Source of the DNA: Gnomoniopsis sp. IMI 355080 | Lineage: Eukaryota > Ascomycota > Sordariomycetes > Diaporthales > Gnomoniaceae | Direction: 5' to 3' | DNA: 64,000 nucleotides | Assembly (NCBI GenBank): GCA_027946555.1 | Contig: JAPEVC010000043.1 | Location: 62,001 to 126,000 of the forward strand | Position numbers and translations under genes: made by a program | The notes under the pieces: model-generated | The model's database searches: none | Told to the model about the DNA's origin: nothing | The model's input: only the letters and a program-made list of their open reading frames with translations | In this document: positions 32,450 through 43,844 of the stretch, piece after piece | Layout of the letters: each line of letters begins with the position of its first letter | Position numbering within the stretch: position 1 is the first letter of the stretch

Positions 32450-34278
32450 CTAGACTGGAACAAGCTTTACCATCAATTTCGGCTTCTTCCACAACAGTAG
32501 TAATTGGCACTCATTCACCCAATCCTGGCCAGGGGTCTCTTGAGCCAGCCGGAAGTCGAATGAATACACCATCTTGGCCAGCGTGAGCTTCATTTCCAAC
32601 CAGGCCAAATTCACACCAATACACGACCTGGGCCCAATAATAAATGGCTGCGAATACGGCTTTCTCCCACCATCAAGCCAACGTCCAGGCTCAAACCTGT
32701 CCGGCTCCACCGCGTTGCGCGGATCATGGCTGATGGACCACAGATCCGCCGACACGTACACGCCCTTGGGCACATACACGCCATCCACCGTCCCGCCCGG
32801 GCTCACGCGTGGCGGACCCATGGCCACAGGAGGCATGATGCGCATGGTCTCCTCCAGCACGGCGTCGAGATAGGGAAGGCGCGAGACTGCGTCGCCAGTC
32901 ATGTCGTCGTAGGTGGCGAATGTGGTGCGAACTTCGCGTTGCACTTGTTCGAGGCATTCGGCATTTTCGGGCTGGGTGAGGAACCACACCGCCGCAGCCA
33001 TCGCGGTCGCGCTTGTTTCGGCGCCTGCTGTCATCAAGCTGAAGGGTAAGCAAGAAAAAAGGTTCCATCGGGTCAGCTCAGATTCAATGGTTACCCCCAA
33101 AAGTGTTTTACAATCATGCTCACATGTATGCCTGATGAGCGAGCTGCTCTTCACTCATGCGGCCCTCTCTCAACTCCCCAATAGCAGGCTCGAGGAAGTC
33201 CTCTATGCCGTCCCTGTTTCCCATCTTGATTCGAGCGAGTGTCTTCTCCAGCGTCAGAGCGCTGTGCCGTTGCGAAGCTTTGACCGACTCCGCCGCGGAC
33301 TGCGAAAGAGCCGGGGCCCAGCGCAAGATGAGACCAACAAATGCAATTCGCTTCTCGAGAAGAGCGGTGGACGCACCGTAGACGGCACCGTGTAGGAGAG
33401 AGACCCAGTAGTGTGCTTTCCCAGAGCGTATGGCACCAAAGGGCTCCCCAAAGGTCAGCTCGCCTGATGGAAACGACTCCATGTTAGTCCATCTCCCGAA
33501 AGCTGTCTCTCTTTCTCTCTCTCTCTCTCTCTCTCGAAGTTCATTGACCCACCAATGATGTCAAACGCAAGCCATTCCATCCAAGCAGCCAGATCAAGGC
33601 CGACCTGGCCAGACCTCCCCTGACTACGTTGCTGAGCAATCATGGCATCGATGTGTTCCTGCACAACGTGCTCCTGTGAGCGCACAGCGGAGGCCCGGAA
33701 GGACGCCGCGAACAATCTATGCTGTCTCTCATGTTCTTGAGGATCCATCTCGTACACTATGCTCTGGATCCCGGTATCGTAGAAATACCCCGACTTCGTG
33801 AAGAGCTGACGTGTTTTGGATGGCGGTCCATAAATGTCCTTGAATGCTTGAACTGAAGCAAATGAAAGCTCGTTCGGAGCGATCCGAATGATGTTGCCTA
33901 TTGCTGTTGGTCAAACTTTGTGGTGGTACGTTGATGTTGTGAGTGTATGCGATTTACCATATCTCTGATGCGCTTCGCTGATCTCCTTATGCCATCTTCC
34001 TCCTGTCCACACCTTTGCATACCAGAGCTAGAGATGGTGAGGTGAAGTCTGACAACGTTGTCCTTTTCACATGACTTACATGCGTGCAGGCCGCTAGCTT
34101 CGGGCCTGGATACTTGGATAAGGGGTGGAACCACAGTAAGCGGACATACCGTGTCTGAAGACAACGTTAGGCATTTGGACTCTGCTGAGAATTCCAGGGT
34201 TTGAAGCAGACTCACAATCACGGCAACCGTGACTGCCACCGCCAAAAGCCCCGCCGTGGTTGTTGAGAGTCCTATCAT
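32450..34278 (-). CDS. cytochrome P450 monooxygenase, CYP65-like
   Basis: Membrane-bound haem monooxygenase of the ER. Six exons fit: 34278-34216, 34154-34080, 34027-33958, 33897-33553, 33463-33124 and 33038-32450, giving 493 residues. The N-terminal membrane anchor is in exon 1 (TTAGLLAVAVTVAVI). The proline-rich hinge FHPLSKYPGPKLA is in exon 2. WHKEISEAHQRYG then IIRIAPNELSF follow, the usual fungal class motif. The I-helix reads TAGAETSATAM, with Glu-Thr at the oxygen-activating position; the ExxR motif is LEETMRI, and the haem loop is FIIGPRSCIG with the ligand Cys. The sequence style resembles the CYP65/isotrichodermin C-15 hydroxylase-like clan, a very large group; the substrate is unknown. 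Intron 4 (33464-33552) is largely a GA/CT microsatellite. No partner biosynthetic genes are adjacent. Confidence 0.9.
33505..33536. repeat. (CT)n microsatellite inside P450 intron 4
   Basis: About 30 nt of nearly pure CT on the plus strand, which is GA on the transcript. It fills the middle of an 89-nt intron. Confidence 0.9.
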
Positions 34279-36262
34279 AATAACAATCTAAGCCAGTGAG
34301 TTACTTATAAAAAGCGGTAATTCAGTCTTTGAAACTAATGCAGTCTAAATACACGACTGAAGAATAGCTCGACTCGGTCGGAAAACCTTCATCGGAGGGG
34401 CACCTTGAGGTTTCACTTTCCGCTCTCAAGGAACGAATATATACCCCCTCACTTGCACCATGTCCGAGTCTACAATTCGTTGCGTGGATTCTCACATAAT
34501 ATGGAACTCGAGCTGCAGATTCCCAGGTGATAATACGACACAAAAGCGGCAGGGTGAAGGTGGCACCGTCCTATTGCAATGAGCGTTCTAGTCCAGACCG
34601 CATATACCCCCCCGGCGTTATGCCGGTATTTGCGTCATGTTGTAGAGATATAAGGCTCTCCTCACAGGCAAATGCAGTATAATTGTCACGATCACCGATG
34701 CAGTGTAACGACTCGTAAGCACGGACTGGCGCACCTGTCAGTCGAAGAAACAGATGTCACTTCTGCCCGGCGTATGTCCGGACAGAGAGTCCTGTAGCAG
34801 TCCTCTACCCTTGACTAATAAGGCACAGCATCTTCAAGATTGTAAGACCTATGGCAAAATTTATAAGTACAAAGCATATACAGAGCTTTTCATCGAGCCT
34901 TGGCGAAGTCAATTGTTCTCACAGATGTGTACACTACAAACATGTGCCAGGCGATAGAAAAATGGCATCAACCCTAAGAGTTCTTCGAGAGCCAATTCGC
35001 CTAAACTTTACTAGTCAATTTAATGAGTAGCGTATCCTCGAGGATTTGAGCAACTTCTCTCTTTGGATGCACAGAGCCAAGTCCTCGAGCTGACTAGTTG
35101 CAGATGTGATCAGCTTTGAAGTAGCAAGTTTGGAATGCAGGAGCTGTGGCTAACTCCGGTCGAGGATGATTCAGCTTGAAGGATAGACAGCTGTGGTGTC
35201 CAATCCATTAGGAACATGGGTGATCTGTTGCTCCTGTGTTCTTGCCTTGTCGTTGCTCATGTCGACGTCTTCTTTCCCGGGCAAAAGGCACTTTGGAGAT
35301 ATGTTAACCATTACGTAGAAAGCAACATCAGCTTATGTACAACCTGGACTTCATACCTAGGTATTTGTCCATACTGTGGCAAAGCACTACCAGCAACAGG
35401 AATGAAAGGATTACGATCGGCTCCAAGGTTTGACAAGGACATGGTCCGGATCGATCGCAATTAGATATTGTCCCCCCAACAAGCAATTTGCAGACATCAA
35501 GATTAGGACATTCAGCGAACAGGGCAGTCATCCATGATACTTTACCCACCCCAGTTATTCTCAAGTCATTGGTATCATAGCAGCCTCTCCTGTTTCCGAG
35601 ACGGAGCAAACCTCCAGGGTCCCGAGGTCATTTGCGCCAAAAACAAAAAAAAAAACAAAAAAAAAGATGCATGCCATACCTAGGTATTGATCTAATTTGG
35701 GAGACGTCAAGCGCCTCTTGTTTGCTGTGCCACGTACTGTGCCGCAAACATTGGTGTACAGGATAATATGCAATTCCTCATATTATGGTCACTCGTTGCC
35801 CGCGCGCCAACAACCACGTCTTAATTGGCCGTGGCTCGCGCTTTTAGGCTTGGTTAGCCAGCATATAAGTCAATAGTCATATTGGTGTTGATAGGATTTT
35901 GGCAGTATGACAGGCGGTCTTTATATCTCAGACGTCAATACCCTCGATTTCTATACTACCCCAAGTGCCAACTGGGGGCCATAATTCGGCCTAAAAGAAC
36001 CCCTTAGAACACCTCCACCAAGAATTGATTGTCCAGAGAGCTTCTGCCTTGCATTGCTTCCTTTCGGGTCTTCGCTTTGGTGTGTGATGACATCTCCGGT
36101 GCAGTCCATGACATCAATGCGTCAATCAGCTGCAGGCGATTTGGAAGTACCATGTGCTAATTTTCCACATGACAAAGGCGTGCTGAAATGTAAGGACCCT
36201 CTCTTTCCACCCTGCAACTTGAAGTTTTGTTGCGTCCAGCAGACCGCAAATACAGACTGTAG
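34279..36262. other. intergenic between P450 and FN3K-like gene
   Basis: No convincing gene. Contains CCTAGG palindromes near 35353 and 35677 and an A-rich run at about 35639-35667. The right end (about 36050-36250) probably includes the unplaced first exon of the FN3K-like gene. Confidence 0.5.
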
Positions 36263-37313
36263 GTTGACCAGCGTTGCTACGAAGGCCTACCGGAAGGAAC
36301 AGTGATTGAAGAAGCCACCCCTTGGGGAGCCTCGGGATGGACGCAAACCACTCGGATCCGTGCCAAAACCAATGGCTTGAGCAGCGACTACTTTATCAAA
36401 ACTTGCTCTGCAAGCTTTGGCTCCCTGATGATGGAAGGGGAGTTCAACTCTATGGCAAGAATGCATAGCCAGATCCCTGAATTCTGCCCTAGGCCCTATG
36501 GCTGGGGCGAGTGTCAAACACTTCCAGGCACATTCTTCCTCATCATGGAGTTCCTGTACCTCATCAACAAACGCCCGAGTCCAGAAGCGATCAGTAAGGT
36601 GATTTCTTACCTTCACAAGCGCTCGTCTGGGAGCTCGCTGGACGGGAAATTTGGTTTCCTGGTCCCCAATTGCCATGGGAAGATCGTTCAGCCCAACCAC
36701 TGGGATTCCAACTGGAGCAGGTATTTTACCAACCTGCTCACGGCTTTCTACAACGCCGATATGGAACTCAATGGGCCGGACACTGTATACGAGCAGACCT
36801 TCCAAGCGCTCAAGCAGCACGTAATTCCTCGGCTCCTCAAACCGTTGCAGGCAGACGGTCATAGCCTGCAGCCATGCCTGGTCCATGGGGACTTATGGCA
36901 CCAGAACATCGGCCTTAACGAGGAGACCGACGAGCCGATGATCTTTGATGATTCTATGTTTTACGGTCACAATGAATATGAGATTGGGATGTGGCGTACT
37001 GTCTTCATAGCTTTCGATGAGAGTTACAGAAAGCAATATCTGCAATACTTCCCGCCCAGTGAGCCGGTCGATGGATGGGATGATAGGAACAGGCTTTACA
37101 GTATACCGTTCAACATGACGCATTCGGCCGGTTGGCTAGGAGCTGTCAAGACCACTAGACCTAGGTATGACCACTCAAGATTCTCTTCTTCTGTTACCTC
37201 ATGACACTTGGTTCATGCCGTGCGACTAACACAAGCATACGCCAAGGATAATGGAGGACATGAATTATCTGATCAAGAAATATGCTCCCACAGCTGCAAC
37301 CTCGATGGCTTAA
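36263..37313 (+). CDS. fructosamine/ketosamine-3-kinase-like protein, first exon not resolved
   Basis: A protein of the fructosamine kinase family, which phosphorylates ketosamines on glycated proteins or related small molecules. Two exons are clear: 36263-37164 and 37247-37313 (82-nt intron with a GACTAAC branch). They give 322 residues starting VDQRCYEGLPEGTVIEEATP, which is how family members begin a few residues after their Met. No in-frame ATG lies directly upstream (TAG at 36260), so a short 5' exon with the start must exist. One option is the frame beginning at the ATG near 36109, but its donor is weak. Landmarks: TPWGASGWTQTTRI; the kinase lysine in FIKTCSASF; EGEFNSMARMH; the catalytic HGDLWHQNIG; and IFDDSMFYGHNEYEIGMW. 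The C-terminus reads KKYAPTAATSMA. Family confidence is high; the 5' boundary is partial. Confidence 0.85.
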
Positions 37314-40300
37314 TTGTTCAGTACCTACCGGACCTCCATCCGCGGAAACGCTCCCAGCTCCTTGCATGCTAGGGATTGATACCGTGCGTGTGGCTGTCAT
37401 AAATTATGTCACAGTCCAAGTTGTTGATAGTTCAACATGTTTAGGCAAAAACTCAGAACTGAGTTCTTTCCGTATGCAGCATGCGAAAATCTGGATAGCA
37501 CAGTACGGGTACATAGATGAAGTCCCTTCATTCGATCTCCCAATGCGCCAACCACACAGCTGCAATGACACCAAAAAGCTTGATATGTATATAATAAGGA
37601 ATGAGCGAAAAACATCATTCGGCCGAGAAGATCCCAAGTGATCCTAGTACCAACAGACAGTAGCAAGGTTCTCGCAACATGCATGCAAGCGATTGACGGC
37701 TCGAACGCGCTGCATGTGGTGCTGTGTGAAGACCTGGGTCCGGGTCTACTATGTCGCCTTCATCATCGCCCAGTTTCCAAGTACGCGAACTGAAGTCTGT
37801 GATGTCACAAGGTTGGGCACAACAAATTTAATCTTTGATTCAAACCTGTGACAAAAGGGCCTGCCTGATATACCGAGCTGCCGCCATCCAAAACTGGTCC
37901 AATATGTGAAAATGAGCCACCTCCCGCCTCCGGATCCTTGCGCAAACCATGTAAGATGATTGGTTGATACCGGGCATTTCGCGATACCGAGCCCCGATTT
38001 GACCATGACCACTAGTCATCACACATACTAAAGATCGCCAGATCCTGATGGTCTACTTCTATATTTCATACGTATGTGTCATCAGCTTCATTCGTCTTGC
38101 ATCAACTGCAGCCTGAAGTCCCAAATCTGCTAGGTTCGGCAGGGCGTATGTGCAGCTTGCGGATATCTTGGGCATGCACAAGGACGGCGTTCCAATGAAT
38201 AGGCGGCTGAGACCCTGAGTAAAGGCTCCCGCCTCGTCGGCCCCTTGGAATTATCTCCACTATTCCAACTGAGTACATTAGGTGCCTAGGTCGCGATCTC
38301 GCTTCACACGGTCCGTTCCTTGATTGCTATCTATCATGTATGTCTACCTACTTACCTACCCGGGATGAAGCAAACAGCTCACAGCTTGCTTCATGAATCG
38401 ATCCACTTTGCTGGAAGTGCGAGACCATTGTTCATCGTAATGCAGTGAACATATATGCAATAGCTCCGGTCTGGCCTTTTCTAAAAAGTATCATCGGAAA
38501 TACTCCTCACCTAGAATGCTGCTGATTCTTGAGGATCTCGCCACTCCAACGATAATGCGCGCGGCACCGAAGACTTATATCGAATCCTGAATGATGCTAT
38601 GGTCAGATTCGGCTATGTCGAGATCCTCGTCCATAGTGCAGCACTGCCGGCAATATTTGTCCACCTTCGAAGGGCATGGACCCCCTAGCCACTAGCCACA
38701 TGGCGGCTATCAAGCTTCTACAAATGCTGGCTGCGGAAGATCCACATGTTCATCTGCTGTATTTGCACCGAAGTTTCTCGCCTACAGATATGTCATAAGA
38801 GCTGGTGAATACTAGATTAGTCGTTTTCCATTCGAAAATGATGACAGGAATTACTGTATCAGTGTATTAAATGCCTCGCGTACGCCTTACCATCTTGACG
38901 GGACCGCTCCGCCCCACTGCCCCGCCCCCAGCCTCTCTACCGAAATAGCCAACTCCCTGCTTTCAAGGGATGTATACTCTGCAGGATCATCAAAACCACT
39001 CCTAGCCAACTTTCTCGTGTGAGCTGCTTCATTAGAGGCATTGCTATTTTCTAAGCGCTCAGTATTCGCCGCGTGCTACGACGATGAGCTCATGTTATGT
39101 AAAGATCAGATACTAGGCTCTCGAGAGCGCCCAGGAAGCGGCGAGGTTTAGCTTGGCTGTCAAAGAATGCTCCGGAAGCGTCGGCGTAGAACCGTTTTAT
39201 GGTTTTACACCAGACGCTAGGGCGCCAAATTATGCGTCGAAAGAGCTACGAATCACGCAGAGTATGCAGCAAGAAGCGACTGGCGGAAGACAGAAACCGA
39301 CCACATCAACCTAGAAGCTAGCAAGCGTAAAGACGCAAGTAAGTCGCGTTCTACAGTCAACGCAACCTGACAGGATCCACATGGGCTCAGTCTGTCGCAG
39401 TATATGTATTGAGCACAACTACTGTTTTGCTAGACTGCTGGCTGGCATCAAATGTCGACGTTAAGAGACACAGAGGCTTCGTCACGAGGAGATTGTCTTT
39501 AGCGCAAGTTTCTGCATCACAATGAGCATGGTGACTAAAAGTGTATAAAATTGACGAGTCGATAACACATGTTTCGGAATGCTGGACAGAAACTTGAATT
39601 AATTCTTGCAGAGGGGCTAATGTAAATACTCATAGCATACCTTGGGCCGAGTAGCAAGTCAAGAAAGGTGGAAGGGGTGGGAGGCCCGTGGACGAAGGCA
39701 GTGCGGAATCACAGCGGCGGAGCCGGTGATAGGATGTGAGAAGCATCGCGTAACGAGTACTGTATAACAGCTTTTTGCAAGTGGCTCTCACGCTATATGA
39801 GGTGGAGGGTGGTATGTAGTCGTTTTGTACAATATCGTCAAAACTAACGGAATTTCTCCTGAGATTAAAGATAGGAGACGCAGAATTTTTTGTATAGTTT
39901 AGGTGTCCTTAACAATTAAAAATAGCTTGGTTATGCTCCAACGAGGGTATCAAATTGTGCATAACAATTGGGAGATTACTAAAAAGCTGATCAGCCCCTG
40001 CAATTATAGGATTGAGGTGCACGTAGACATAGATCTACGTAACGGGCCAATTCCACACGAAGGATAGAGAACAGGCGAGACCGCTGGGATGACGTGGAGT
40101 GCAGTGCGCGCATCGCTACATGTAAAGTAAGTGGGCAGTGCGATGCGCGCGCAACAACGGACTGTCACTGTCCCTGACCGCTGCTATTCTGTGAGAACTG
40201 ACGACGAAAGGTTAAGCGGCAAGGTAGCTACATGCTTGTGGGCTGCCCTGGAATAGTCGGCAACGAAAGTGTGGGAATCGAGTAGAAGCCTCGTCGTAGT

Positions 40301-41211
40301 TACGAAGATCGTCGTCGACAAAAGGAGGGCGGGGAGGTGTATATGCCTCAGCAGTGTTACCGTGGCTGTGGGATTAAAAAGTCGAAAAGTGGGTTTAATC
40401 AATCCGGCTTTCCTCTCTGAGTTTCCCAATGACAGTGTATCTGCAAGCCAGACCAATTACGCGTCCTTGGACGATGATCACCTCTGCATCTGCATTACAC
40501 GCAAGGTTGGTAAGCTGGCGTCTGGCATTGGTCAATTGGACCTTATTACGGATACTGGCCCCCCAGTTGTCCAAGGCAGTGCGCGAGTCACCACTGACAA
40601 GCTTTGGAACCCGGGCACTAGTAAATGTGGACCGTGAGGCCCGTCCGATAACCTTCATGAAGATTTCTCTAGGATTGTTCTGTCCCCCAAGGGATGCGGT
40701 GCTATATAGCAACCTCAACTCATTCACAACAAGCTGTTGTATCTCATTTCCGAACCCTGGGATATGAGCCACTGCTGGAGTACGCAAGATCGAGCCTGAT
40801 ATATCATGCCTCTCGGTACCTGCATGATCTGCATGCATCGGACGGGATGATCGGGGTATTTCCCCGCCTTGCGGCCTATCCCGCCCTATGTACTGTACAG
40901 CGAGTAAGTCCGCTTTTTATTATTACGCCGACAGCTTGGAGCTAATGCTTGCAGCGGTGAACCACTATCACGCTGTTGTCGTCGTAGATACGACGACGCC
41001 GACAAGCACGTTGCGACGTCACTCAGGCATGCACTTGAACATGCAAGAATGTAGACTATGGACCTCATGTACAAAAGAGAGGCGCAAGACCTCTCTTGAA
41101 GGAGCTGTGTCTTGTCTCCTATGTTGAGCAACGGAACGCCTCGCCTCTTAGCTATCACCCATAGCGCCCACATTCTTTCTCAAAGTCTTTTGTGTGTGAA
41201 TATTGTCCATC
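37314..41211. other. gene-poor stretch of 3.9 kb
   Basis: Between 38023 and 40183 no frame of 60 codons exists on either strand, which is unusual in this window. The flanks have only short anonymous frames. A possible dehydrogenase relic lies near 38.6 kb. No intact transposon, terminal repeats or RNA gene was identified. A small palindrome (ACGTAGA, 6-nt gap, TCTACGT) occurs at 40021-40040. Confidence 0.5.
38521..38690 (+). pseudogene. possible short-chain dehydrogenase relic
   Basis: One frame reads RFGYVEILVHSAALPA, which resembles the conserved FGxVDILVNxA segment of short-chain dehydrogenases. An upstream piece in a shifted frame is interrupted by a stop. The similarity is short and has no catalytic YxxxK region, so this is only a weak suggestion of a decayed gene. 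Confidence 0.2.
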
Positions 41212-42842
41212 ATGGTCCGATTTCTTGCCGGATGGTCTGGGCTTGCTACGCTGGCTGCCGTCAGCCTGAGCGGCCCTGCCTTCCTCGCCGAGGCTGCTGA
41301 AATTTCCAACACAACGCTGCCCAAACCGGAAGCCGTGTCGACCTACCAGCAGAGTGGCGTCGTTGGTGCACTTCATCGACCTGCTCCTGGCGGGGATGCG
41401 GACAGGGCAGCCATTGTCGTCCTCGTCATGCATGCGCAGACTGACTATTGGGGTTGTACGTGTGTTCCGATAGCTGAGATGCCCCAGTACCGGCCCCCCC
41501 CTGGCGAATGGATATGTAGCTGACTCTAGCATGTTCAAGTCTATCCCTGCACCGAGCTGGCCAAACGGGGCTTCACTGTGCTCTGTGCCAACAATGCTGC
41601 CTCCAAGGAGAATGAGTGGCAGGACGCAGACCTCGAGTTCCTCATGGAAAATGTCAACGAGATGGTCTCATGGACTCGGAACCAGACCGAGTTTTCCAAA
41701 ATCGTTCTCTGGGGCCACAGTGGTGGCGGCTGTCTGATGTCTGCTTAGTGAGTGCAAGCCTGATGAATCTTGTGAACAACAGAGCTGGGGCTGATGCCAA
41801 GCTACAGTCAAAACATTGCCGAGAATGGAGTGACTGCCTGCAACGGGCCTGAGAAGATCATGCCTTGCGACGACACCGTTGCTGGTCTTACACCCGCCGA
41901 CGGTGTGATTCTCCACGATGCGAACTGTAAGTACCAATTTCCTACCAAACAGCAGGTTTTCGAAACCTGCCGGGTATTCTTTTCTTTTCACCAGCAATTT
42001 GCTCATACACACTAGATGGTCTCTCGACGATGATGGTCTTGAGTCTCAATGCTGCTGTCATCAATGAGACCACTCTCGAGGTTGACCCCACGCTCTCCCT
42101 CTACAATCCAGAAAACGGCTTCAACAGCTCGGGTCCTAGTAACTTTACCGAGTCTTTCATCGAGAGGTGGCAGACAGCCTTGGTGGCGCGCAACAACCTT
42201 GCTATTGAGCGCGCCCAGACGCGTTGGGCAGCCATACAGAACAACGAGTCGATCTACACCGATGACGAGACCTTTGAGCTTGCCGACGCGGCCTACGGAG
42301 AGGACAACAACAAGATTTTCGCCGAGGACCTCAAGTATCTATCACACACTACCTACCCGTGGCCTCTGATCCACAACAACGGCTCCATCACCACAGAGAT
42401 CGTGCACTCGGTCCGCGTCTCCCTTTCTCCCACGACGTCACTCCATTCCTACATCAACGGTGCCCTCCACAGCACAGTGGGCCGCTTCTTGCGCGTCTTT
42501 GCTATTCGCATCACCGAGGATTTTGCCTACGAAGAGGACGATCTCAAGGGCGTTGTATGGAATTCGAGCCACCTGGTGCCCCGGAACGAGGTCGCCGGTA
42601 TCACCGTTCCGCTGTTGACGATGGGCAACACGGGTCACTGGGAGTACCTCAATGCTGAGAAGGAGCACCTTGCCCACGGTGGCAACGATACCACGACGGC
42701 TTTCGTCGAGGGTGCGTCGCATCTGATCGAGCCTTGCACAGAGTGCGAGACCTACCCTGGCGAGTACAACAACACTATCAAGAATGCTTTCGACTTCCAA
42801 GCAGCGTGGCTGGCGAAACCCGGCCGTTTCATTCCCGCATGA
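41212..42842 (+). CDS. secreted alpha/beta-hydrolase
   Basis: An extracellular or secretory-pathway hydrolase of the alpha/beta fold. Four exons, 41212-41455, 41540-41747, 41808-41926 and 42016-42842, give 465 residues. The start MVRFLAGWSGLATLAAVSLS is a signal peptide. HAQTDYWG then YPCTELAKRGFTVLCANN is the strand before the nucleophile; the nucleophile elbow is WGHSGGG (Ser in exon 2). The catalytic acid probably lies in the GITVPLLTMGNTGH region and the His in VEGASHLIEPC. The end AFDFQAAWLAKPGRF is typical of this fungal subgroup. Many N-x-T/S sites support secretion. The first intron has two possible donors (GTTGTA or GTACGT); the GTACGT choice with the CAAG acceptor keeps the frame and gives WGFYPCTELAKRG. 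The substrate is not predictable from sequence. Confidence 0.85.
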
Positions 42843-43000
42843 TCGATTGGATGAGATGGATAGCTCATCTGCCCAGATCAGGGCACTTTTCAAGTTTCTA
42901 GTGGTAGATATTCTCAACGAAATACACGATTGTACACGTCCGACTCATTTATTAGAGCCGCAAAATTGTGGAGTGAATGTGGTGTTTGTACGTAACAGAA

Positions 43001-43123
43001 GGAATAGACTTTGTATCTAGGCATATTGGGTGTTTTCTCCTAAACCATCACCACACAACAAACATATAAAAATAAAACGATCAAAAATGATGCTGTGGGA
43101 CAACGAATTGCCCACTATTGGAA
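43001..43123. repeat. tandem repeat copy A: tRNA-Thr 3' end plus downstream flank
   Basis: Starts GGAATAGACTTTGTATCT and ends with TGCCCACTATTGGAA. The last 15 nt equal the 3' terminus of the tRNA-Thr gene (T-arm half and acceptor strand). It is about 85-90% similar by eye to 43140-43270, with small indels. It diverges exactly where the rest of the tRNA would continue. Confidence 0.85.
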
Positions 43124-43139
43124 ACTTGTATAGCCAGTT

Positions 43140-43270
43140 GGAATAGACTTTGTATCTTAAGTAGGCATATTGGGTGTTTTCACCAAAACCATCACCACAC
43201 AACACGCCTCTAAGAATATGTAAAAATCAAAAAATGATGCTGTGGGACAATGAATTGCCCACTATTGGAA
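43140..43270. repeat. tandem repeat copy B, contiguous with the intact tRNA-Thr
   Basis: The second copy of the 43001-43123 repeat. Its right end overlaps the 3' 15 nt of the complete tRNA gene. The spacer between copies is 16 nt. Confidence 0.85.
43229..43234 (-). terminator. RNA polymerase III terminator (T6) of tRNA-Thr
   Basis: Six T residues on the transcribed strand, about 22 nt past the tRNA 3' end. Copy A of the repeat has five at the equivalent place. Confidence 0.7.
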
Positions 43271-43327
43271 TCGAACCAATGACCTTGTCATTACTAGTGA
43301 CACGCTCTACCACTGAGCCAAGCGGGC
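43256..43327 (-). tRNA. tRNA-Thr (anticodon AGT)
   Basis: A 72-nt cloverleaf without intron. The acceptor stem GCCCGCT pairs with AGTGGGC (one G-U), with discriminator A. The D arm is GCTC/GAGC. The anticodon stem TGTCA/TGACA closes the loop CTAGTAA, with AGT at positions 34-36, reading ACU and, after A34 modification to inosine, ACC. The T arm is ATTGG/CCAAT with the loop TTCGATT. Internal promoter A box (TGGCTCAGTGGTAGA) and B box (GGTTCGATTCC) are intact. The 3' end is duplicated downstream. Confidence 0.96.
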
Positions 43328-43844
43328 ATCTAATTTGATGATTTTGACAAATAATAAGACATTATAGATGTGTGAGCATGCCGGAACAGTTGCCCACCCG
43401 AGCGAGTGCACGACTCGGTCTTGGGCCGAGGCGACTACCGGAAACCAAACTTGACCTGACAAGTCTGTTCTCGAACTCGTATGAGATAAGTTTTTTAAGT
43501 GAAAAAAATTTATTATTTGACATCTCTTCACCAGGCTTTACAGCCAACAGGGTCGCTGCAGCGAGTAATAAGTATTTTGTGTGCTCATTTCCTGGACCGG
43601 TTAGGTACCTCGGTCAGGGGTCACCAGTCACCCTTGTCACCACAGCATGTACACAGAAACCCTGGACAGTTACCTACTCCAGGTACCTACCTACGTCCTT
43701 TGAGAGTCCTTTGAGATCTTCATCTCGAAGTCGCGACACGGTTCGCGACAGGACGCAAAGTCACTACCACACTCTTTTAGTGCCTTTCCATTATTTCACA
43801 GTCATCCCGAGAGGATTTTTGCAAGCTTGTTGTACCACTCGTAC
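43328..43844. other. region between tRNA-Thr and msh1
   Basis: About 520 bp, upstream of both the minus-strand tRNA and the plus-strand msh1. It holds the msh1 promoter and 5' UTR, and a GGTACCTACCTAC motif at about 43682-43694. No gene seen. Confidence 0.6.

Noticed and set aside
40021..40040. Short inverted repeat ACGTAGA/TCTACGT as a transposon end
   Set aside because: Single 7-bp arms without a partner copy, target duplication or transposase remnant.
32450..42842. P450, FN3K-like kinase and hydrolase as a secondary-metabolite cluster
   Set aside because: No backbone enzyme (PKS, NRPS, terpene cyclase), no cluster regulator, and wide gaps between the genes.
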